Positions 58,870-64,000 of a stretch of DNA of 64,000 bases are shown here, piece after piece. The translations under genes and the position numbers were made by a program. The stretch is from the NCBI GenBank assembly GCA_017871115.1, contig JAFCIZ010000008.1, positions 248,001 through 312,000 of the forward strand, written 5' to 3'. Source of the DNA: Cunninghamella blakesleeana (Eukaryota > Mucoromycota > Mucoromycetes > Mucorales > Cunninghamellaceae). The notes under the pieces are model-generated. The model had not been told where the DNA came from. It saw only the letters and a list, made by a program, of their open reading frames with translations, and did not search any database. Each line of letters begins with the position of its first letter. The first letter of the stretch is position 1.

Positions 58870-60653
58870 ATGAATAATATCAAAAATACACAAACTAAAT
58901 CGATATTACAGTTTTTTATTAAACAAAAATATACTTCATTTAATAATTTAACACGCCCTCTTTGTATTAATCATTTATTATATCAAAGTAGGTACTATTG
59001 TATTCTTTTCTCTTAAAATAATACAATAGCTTGTTATTGTTTATTAACTTTTCTTCCTCTCTTTTTTATTTACCCCTTTTCTTTTTTTACTTTTATATAG
59101 ATCATAATAAAACAAATCAACAGCGTCATATACATGTATTAAAAACACCTAAAGGAACGCGGGATTATAATGATAAAGAAATGACCATAAGAGACAATAT
59201 GTTTTCAACCATCAAACAGATCTTTCAGCGCCATGGAGGGGTAACTATTGATACACCTGTTATGGAATTGAAGGACATTTTATCTGGAAAATATGGGGAA
59301 GAAAGCAAACTTATTTATGATTTAGCAGATCAAGGAGGTGAACACTGCTCTTTACGATATGATTTGACGGTGCCTTTTGCAAGATATTTAGCCATGTATG
59401 GAAAAGAATTCCAACATCAACTAAAACGATACCAAATAGCCAAAGTATATCGACGTGATCAGCCTGCAATGACCAAAGGAAGGTTAAGAGAATTTTATCA
59501 GTGTGATTTTGATATTGCTGGTACTTATGATCCAATGATCCCTGATGCAGAAATTTTACGTATTTTATGCGAAACCTTAGATGCCCTTCAATTGCCATGT
59601 GCCTATCATATTAAAATCAATCATCGTAAAATTTTGGATGGTCTTTTTCAAGTCTGTGGGGTATCTCCTTTAGATATACGATCTGTCTCTTCAGCAATTG
59701 ATAAATTGGATAAATTACCATGGGATGAAGTAAAACAGGAATTAATACATATAAGAGGTTTAGATGAAGTTACAGCAGAAAAAATTGGCCATTATGTTCA
59801 ATATAAAGGAGATGCAGTCAATTTAATGGAAACATTATGTAAAGATCAACATTTAACCAATCATCCATTGGCTTCAGAAGGTTTAAAGGAAATGAAACTA
59901 TTATTGGAATATTTAGAGATTTTTAATATTCAGAATAAAATGGTTTTTGATTTAAGTCTTGCTCGTGGATTGGATTATTATACTGGCATTATTTATGAAG
60001 CTATACCGATCAACCATCCTCAAAATTCTTCTTCTTCCTCAGCTTTCACCTTTTCCGATGTGGGGTCTATTGCTGCTGGTGGAAGATATGATGATTTGGT
60101 AGGTATGTTTGCCAACCCTAATTATGATACAAGTAAGAATGTCGATGCTGATGATGATAAGGATAAGGAAAATAAAGAAGGTGAGAAATTAAGCAATAAA
60201 CAGAAAAAAATGAAAAGCAAAATAATTAAAAATAAAACAAAAGGTGCTATTCCATGTGTTGGTGTTTCTATTGGTGTTGAAAGGGTGTTTTCCATGCTAT
60301 TGGCTCAACAAGAACAACGTCAAATTAAGAGTAATCCAACGCAAGTTTTTGTAATCTCAGCTGGGGATGGTTTATTAAAGGAAAGAATGCAATTAGCAAA
60401 AGAATTATGGGATGCCGGGATCAATGCGACCTATTTGTATAAAAATAAACCAAAATTGGAAAGACAATGGGCTACCTGTGAAAAGGAGCATATTCCTTTG
60501 GCGGTGATTATTGGTAAAGATGAATTGGAGGAAGGTGTGGTGAAAATCAAGGACATGCAAATGAAAAATATAAAACAAGGTGGTGGTGTTATCGTACAAA
60601 GAAAAGAAATGATTACTGAGTTGAAGTCTCGTTTACTTCAAGTTAATTTATAA
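58870..60653 (+). CDS. HTS1: Histidyl-tRNA synthetase with mitochondrial-type N-terminus
   Basis: Two exons: 58870-58987 and 59101-60653, giving 556 aa. Class II HisRS marks: 'LKTPKGTRDYND', 'LRYDLTVPFARYLA', motif 2 'FYQCDFDIAGTYD', the HisA signature 'LARGLDYYTG' (from residue 326), motif 3 'GVSIGVERVFSML' and the anticodon-binding C-terminal domain. Exon 1 codes 39 residues without acids and rich in Lys, Asn and Leu, fitting a mitochondrial presequence. A Lys/Asp/Glu-rich insert of ~40 residues (~383-421) lies between HisA and motif 3. Yeast Hts1 makes both mitochondrial and cytosolic enzyme; here no in-frame Met separates the presequence from the catalytic start. It converges on the dynamin gene. 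Confidence 0.94.
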
Positions 60654-60984
60654 TGATAATCATAATACAATATAATTAGAATTTATAATAGAAATAGATT
60701 ATATATACTTTTATATATATATATATAAAACAAAAATATGTAGATAATAATAATATTAATAAAAATTAGACTCTTTTTTTTACTCCATTATAAAAAAATA
60801 AATAAAAATGAAAATGTTTGTAAATATTATTATGTAAAAAAAAGTTCTAGTAAAAAAAAGTTGATATAAATGTATATAAAATAAAGTTTGTGTGTGCAGT
60901 AATAAAATAACAGTTAGGTATTGAAATTAAATAATAAAAATAAAAGTTTGAAAATAATTAGATATATAATAGTAATAATAAAAA
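60654..60984. other. 3' gap between converging HisRS and dynamin
   Basis: About 330 AT-rich bases, with a (TA)n run at 60711-60726. It holds two 3' UTRs and nothing else that was recognised. Confidence 0.5.
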
Positions 60985-63854
60985 CTAAACGCTTCCAACA
61001 ATTTCTTCAGCTTTCTGTAATGCTTCAATCATCTTTTTACATTCCTTGCGGCGTTGTTTAGTAAATTCAGATTCTTCTAAAAGCTCATCCAATACGTCCG
61101 CTTTGTATAATTCCGTCAATAATTCACGTTGTAATTCTTCTTTAGCGTGGCTAACTAAATTAAGCATAATAGCTTTAGGGACCATATCGATCATTGTACG
61201 CTTAACAATATTATAATAAGATTGGATCAATAATTCTACATACAAAATAAAAATAAATCAAAAATCAAAAATTAAAAAATAGATAAATAATTAATATATA
61301 ATCATGATTGAGTATAAATACAAATATATATCTTGTTTAAAAATAATAAAATCACTTACTAATAACTTCAGTTTCCATATATTCACGTTCTGATAATGCG
61401 CCTGTTGCTTTTAAAGTTGAAGGAGGCTATAGAAAAATGAAATATATATTTATATAAATATTAATGCAGCCCAATATAATCTATTCTTTTATCTTTGATT
61501 TTATCAAAAATACTATCAACCTATTTTTCCTTCTATTTTTCTCCGATAAAACAATCACTTACAGCATCCAAAAATCCTGAAGGCTTCTTTGTTTTTTTAT
61601 TACCAGAGAAAAAGCTTCCAAAGAATCCATCATCATTATTAGAACTGGTATTTGATGAACTGGTTTGAAGAGCAAGTTGTTGTGGTGTTCTTGGTTTTCC
61701 ATCTGTATTAGCATTTGTATTTCCTTGGCTGTTTTTGGCCTGAAGTTGTTCATTAACGAGAGCTATTGCTGTATGGCCATTTAAAAAGTCGGGATGAGCG
61801 GTATTGATATAGCATGATTCCATTCTATATATTAAATACGATATACATATATATATATATATATAATTAATTCTTTTTACATTCTTTGTTTTTTAATTAT
61901 TATTTTTTAAAAAAAAACTTACGATACAAGATCTTGTACTAATTTTGTTGTTGGTGTTAAAGCTTTCTTAAAAAAGGATAATACGACTTGATAAAATTTT
62001 TCTTTAAGTGTAGGGAAGCGTTTAAAGAACTAGAAAAGAAAAAAAAAATATTAAAACTATATTTTTTACACTTTCTTTTCTAGGAACTTATATATATATA
62101 TATATATATTATCCATACCTGTTTGCCTAAAAGTTGAGTTAAAATTCGAACCAATTCATCATAAACCATATTAATACATTTGACACTGGGTTCTTCTAAT
62201 CTTTTAATTTGTTGTTTCACAATCACTTCAAAGGCAGTGGTAGCTACAAACAATGCAGGAGATGAACCCTATATATATAATGAATTAACAAATAGAAGAA
62301 TAAATTAATAAGTGAATGGATATAGGAATATAAAATATAGAAGTACACAATATATATGAATAATCTTTAACTTACCGATGAATTATATAAAATGGTACGA
62401 ATATCAGAATCTTTAATTTGTTCTAAAGGATCAATACTTTTTACGCCATTAGAATAAAGTTCATGGAAAACAAAACTAATACGAGCCCCACCAGATAATT
62501 CAAAACTTGAAAGATCGTTCGAGTTACCGTCAATAATTGTTCGGAATTCCGTACAAAACTCAGTAATAATGTTCAGTATCAAACTTGCTTGATTATTATC
62601 ACCTAATGGATCACCTAATTGAGCTAATTCTTGTTGATATTTCACTAAAGCACTTTGAATTTTAGCTTTGATTTCAGGAAGTGTATTACGAATGTGATGC
62701 ATTAAAATCTACAGTTTTATAAATAAATAACCACAACAAAAATAAATAGGTATTGGCACCATCTTATTTTTTATTTTATTTTTTATTTCTAGATTTATAT
62801 TTACCATATTTAATTTTCTTGCTAAGAATGGTGTACCGCAATACTGGGCCTTGCTTCTATAAGACGAATGATTTTCAAAGAATTCTTTTTCTGATGATAA
62901 AGCATTTGTAATGGATTTCTTTGATTCAATATCACGTTGACTACGATTTACAACAGGGACATAACCTAGATACATATATAGTTATGATTATGAATAATAA
63001 TAATAATAATAAAAATTAAACATATATATAATTATTCTATTGTTTTTATTACTCTATTAATTTTTTTTACCTAAACGTAAAGGAATGACACGACCAGCCA
63101 AAATATCAATTACATCCGTTCCTTGATCCATTAAATCTACCTTTGTAAGCACACCGATTGTTCTTAAACCTTCGGGGTCTACTTCTCTTGCTAATTTTAA
63201 ACCGTCTGAATTAGCTAAATCTGAATTGGCTGCTGTTACAGCTAAAATAATGGCGTTAGGTTTGGTAATATACTTGATGATCATATCACGAATTTGCTTT
63301 TCAATATCTTTAGGTTGATCTCCAACAGGTACCTTTTATTTAAAAAATAAAAAAAAAAGCATAATATTGTAGATGTAAATAAAGGTTATTATTAATAACA
63401 TCATTATAATTATTGTTTATAAAAGCGAACCATGTAGGTGAATGCATGTGTATGTATATTTATAATTACCTTAGTAAGACCAGGTAAATCCACCAGCGTT
63501 AAAGTTAACACGTTAGGAGAAAAGATACGTAAATTAATAGGCTGAGGCGAAATACCTATATATATATATATATATTTATAAAATAATAAAGAAAAAGATA
63601 ATATTAATAAGTATTATAAAAAAATGAAATAAATAATATCTAAGATCTATTATAATATTTTGTTTACCAAGGTTCTTGCCAGTCTTAAGCTCAGTGTCTC
63701 TAATGATTTCTTCACGAATCTTATCAAAGTCATAAAACTTTTGACCAGGAAGGTGAAGAAATTCACCCCATTCGTTAGGATTTTCACCACTATCTGCCTT
63801 CTTGGCATCAGATCCATTAACTTGCTCGGCAGGTCGGTTGATAAGTTGTAATAC
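60985..63854 (-). CDS. VPS1: Vps1-type dynamin-related GTPase (N-terminus beyond the window)
   Basis: Partial gene. Ten exons lie in the window, read right to left: 63854-63668, 63555-63470, 63332-63071, 62965-62805, 62708-62376, 62268-62119, 62029-61923, 61824-61563, 61426-61360 and 61235-60985, giving 621 aa. The GTPase domain shows G3 'DLPGLTK' and G4 'TKVDLMD'; the P-loop must lie upstream of 63854. The middle domain, a Ser/Asn/Lys-rich insert B with 'FFGSFFSG', and a GTPase effector domain follow. The end '[20 protein letters not shown]' matches Vps1 better than Dnm1. Vps1 acts in vacuolar sorting, endosomal fission and peroxisome division. All internal junctions are GT-AG and in frame. 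Confidence 0.93.
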
Positions 63855-64000
63855 CTACAAGTATATACATTCATTAAATAATAATAATAATAACATTATT
63901 AAAAAGAAATAACTATAAATAAATTTATAATCCGTAGTATCTCTTTTTTTTTTAATAATAATAATAATAATTTATATGCGTATATTCTATATTAATTTAC
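63855..64000 (-). other. Intron sequence of the dynamin gene at the window edge
   Basis: AT-rich, with AAT repeats and a CTAC acceptor (minus-strand GTAG) at 63855-63858. It should be the intron before the first visible VPS1 exon. No further exon was recognised before the window ends. Confidence 0.5.

Noticed and set aside
1..64000. CRISPR array, bacterial operon or integrated element
   Set aside because: All clear genes are intron-bearing or typical fungal genes. Tandem repeats seen are minisatellites or triplet repeats without spacers, and no transposase, reverse transcriptase or terminal repeats were recognised.

Overview
This is a nuclear segment from an AT-rich (very roughly three-quarters A+T by eye) fungal genome. 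Most genes carry one to ten short GT-AG introns of about 45-250 bp. Several genes point to a fungus: elongation factor 3 (a fungal translation factor), an Ecm33-like GPI wall protein, a PalI/Sur7-like membrane protein and Dal5/Tna1-type ACS permeases. UVSSA, WDR92/DNAAF10 and a SMYD-type SET protein sit alongside, which suggests an early-diverging lineage (Mucoromycota-like is my best guess) rather than a yeast or other ascomycete. A mitochondrial ribosomal protein and a HisRS with a presequence-like N-terminus show that the organism has translating mitochondria, which argues against anaerobic gut fungi.

Layout. 0.5-5.7 kb: a tandem pair of MFS anion/vitamin-type permeases. 6.5-9.0 kb: a secreted multicopper oxidase with a large His/Gly-rich insert. 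9.7-11.8 kb: an F-box/leucine-rich protein (minus strand). 13.2-14.0 kb: mitochondrial ribosomal protein uL10m. 14.3-15.7 kb: an Ecm33-like wall protein (minus). 16.4-17.4 kb: UTP11. 17.8-19.2 kb: WDR92 (minus). 19.4-20.0 kb: a Cys-rich type II membrane orphan (minus). 20.6-23.7 kb: UVSSA. 23.9-25.6 kb: OST3/6 (minus). 27.5-29.6 kb: a SMYD-like SET/MYND protein (minus), divergent from a sugar-porter MFS at 29.9-31.7 kb. 32.2-35.0 kb: tandem paralogous SAM methyltransferases (minus), one with a His-rich insert. 36.7-38.0 kb: an orphan multi-pass membrane protein. 38.4-40.2 kb: a divergent CDK. 40.7-41.8 kb: ribosomal protein uS5. 42.3-43.1 kb: a four-EF-hand protein. 43.8-46.0 kb: a PalI/Sur7-like protein. 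48.4-49.2 kb: RNA polymerase I/III subunit AC19. 50.5-51.8 kb: a short STI1/Hop co-chaperone (minus). 52.5-53.5 kb: a small mitochondrial coiled-coil membrane protein. 53.8-57.2 kb: eEF3. 57.5-57.8 kb: a broken small secreted Cys-rich gene. 58.9-60.7 kb: HisRS. 61.0 kb to beyond the window end: a Vps1-type dynamin (minus), cut off at its N-terminus.

The genes are mostly unrelated housekeeping and surface functions, as expected for a eukaryotic chromosome; there is no operon and no clear biosynthetic cluster. Two tandem duplications (the permeases and the methyltransferases) are the main local structure. I rebuilt the exons by hand, and total lengths are divisible by three in every multi-exon gene. 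No confident transposon, CRISPR array, rRNA or tRNA was seen. The main oddities are in-frame His-rich low-complexity inserts in two unrelated proteins, a non-canonical GA splice donor, an STI1 lacking its TPR1-DP1 half, a CDK with altered regulatory motifs, and a HisRS without an obvious cytosolic start.
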